The notes under the pieces: generated by a model
Database searches by the model: none
What the model saw: the letters and a program-made list of their open reading frames with translations, nothing else
What the model was told of the DNA's origin: nothing
Program-made: the position numbers and the translations under genes
From: an uncultured Pseudomonadota bacterium
Lineage (GTDB): Bacteria > Pseudomonadota > Gammaproteobacteria > Burkholderiales > Eutrophovitaceae
DNA length: 7,253 nucleotides
NCBI GenBank assembly: GCA_913057845.1
Contig: CAJXPC010000081.1
Span: 1-7,253 of the forward strand
Direction of reading: 5' to 3'
Part shown: piece by piece, positions 7,212 through 7,253 of the stretch
Layout: the number at the start of each line of letters is the position of its first letter
Position numbering within the stretch: the first letter of the stretch is position 1

Positions 7212-7253
7212 CTGTCTCTTATACACATCTGACGCTGCCGACGAATAGAGAGG
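7212..7253. other. Illumina Nextera adapter and index read-through (not genomic)
   Basis: Bases 7212-7230 are CTGTCTCTTATACACATCT, the Tn5 mosaic end used in Nextera libraries. Bases 7231-7244, GACGCTGCCGACGA, are the reverse complement of the read-1 adapter arm. Bases 7245-7252, ATAGAGAG, are the reverse complement of CTCTCTAT, which I recognise as the i5 index N502/S502. The final G fits the first base of the P5 segment that follows the index. The four parts occur in the exact order of a read-through from a short insert, so this is untrimmed adapter assembled onto the contig end. The TGA at 7230-7232 and the six codons before it (LSLIHI) are artefacts. Confidence 0.98.

Noticed and set aside
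7230..7232. TGA as the natural stop of the hybrid kinase
   Set aside because: It lies at the junction of the transposon mosaic end and the adapter arm, so it is not part of the genome.

Overview
This window appears to be one end of a metagenomic or draft-genome contig from a Gram-negative bacterium, most likely a marine-type gammaproteobacterium. Three of its four proteins carry Sec signal peptides, the fourth is a transmembrane hybrid histidine kinase, and base composition is moderate. The gammaproteobacterial placement is inferred from protein style (dihaem cytochrome of the RoxA type, and a secreted two-cysteine protein of a kind I associate with that group). It is not proven here.

Layout: bases 1-569 hold no convincing gene. 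They contain a possible decayed reading frame on the minus strand, a GC-rich double palindrome (303-320), a strong hairpin (454-480), and a candidate sigma70-type promoter (500-528) whose spacer holds a perfect inverted repeat. Four genes follow, all on the plus strand: a secreted dihaem c-type cytochrome resembling rubber oxygenase RoxA and the MauG/CcpA group (570-2309, TTG start), a small secreted protein of unknown function with two cysteines (2374-2859), a secreted serine hydrolase of the class C beta-lactamase/CubicO fold (2874-4172), and a large membrane hybrid sensor kinase (from 4197).

The last three genes are separated by 14 and 24 bases and look like one transcription unit. The cytochrome is 64 bases upstream, with only a weak hairpin between, so it may belong to the same unit. 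Three products should act in the periplasm (or outside the cell), and the kinase has a large periplasmic sensor region with four cysteines. One inferred reading is an envelope module in which secreted redox and hydrolytic enzymes act on a substrate whose presence or products the kinase senses. Nothing in the window identifies that substrate.

The last 42 bases (7212-7253) are not genomic. They match the Illumina Nextera transposase end, the read-1 adapter and an i5 index. The apparent stop codon of the kinase lies in adapter, so the kinase is truncated by the contig end inside its second receiver domain, and its last six apparent residues are artificial.
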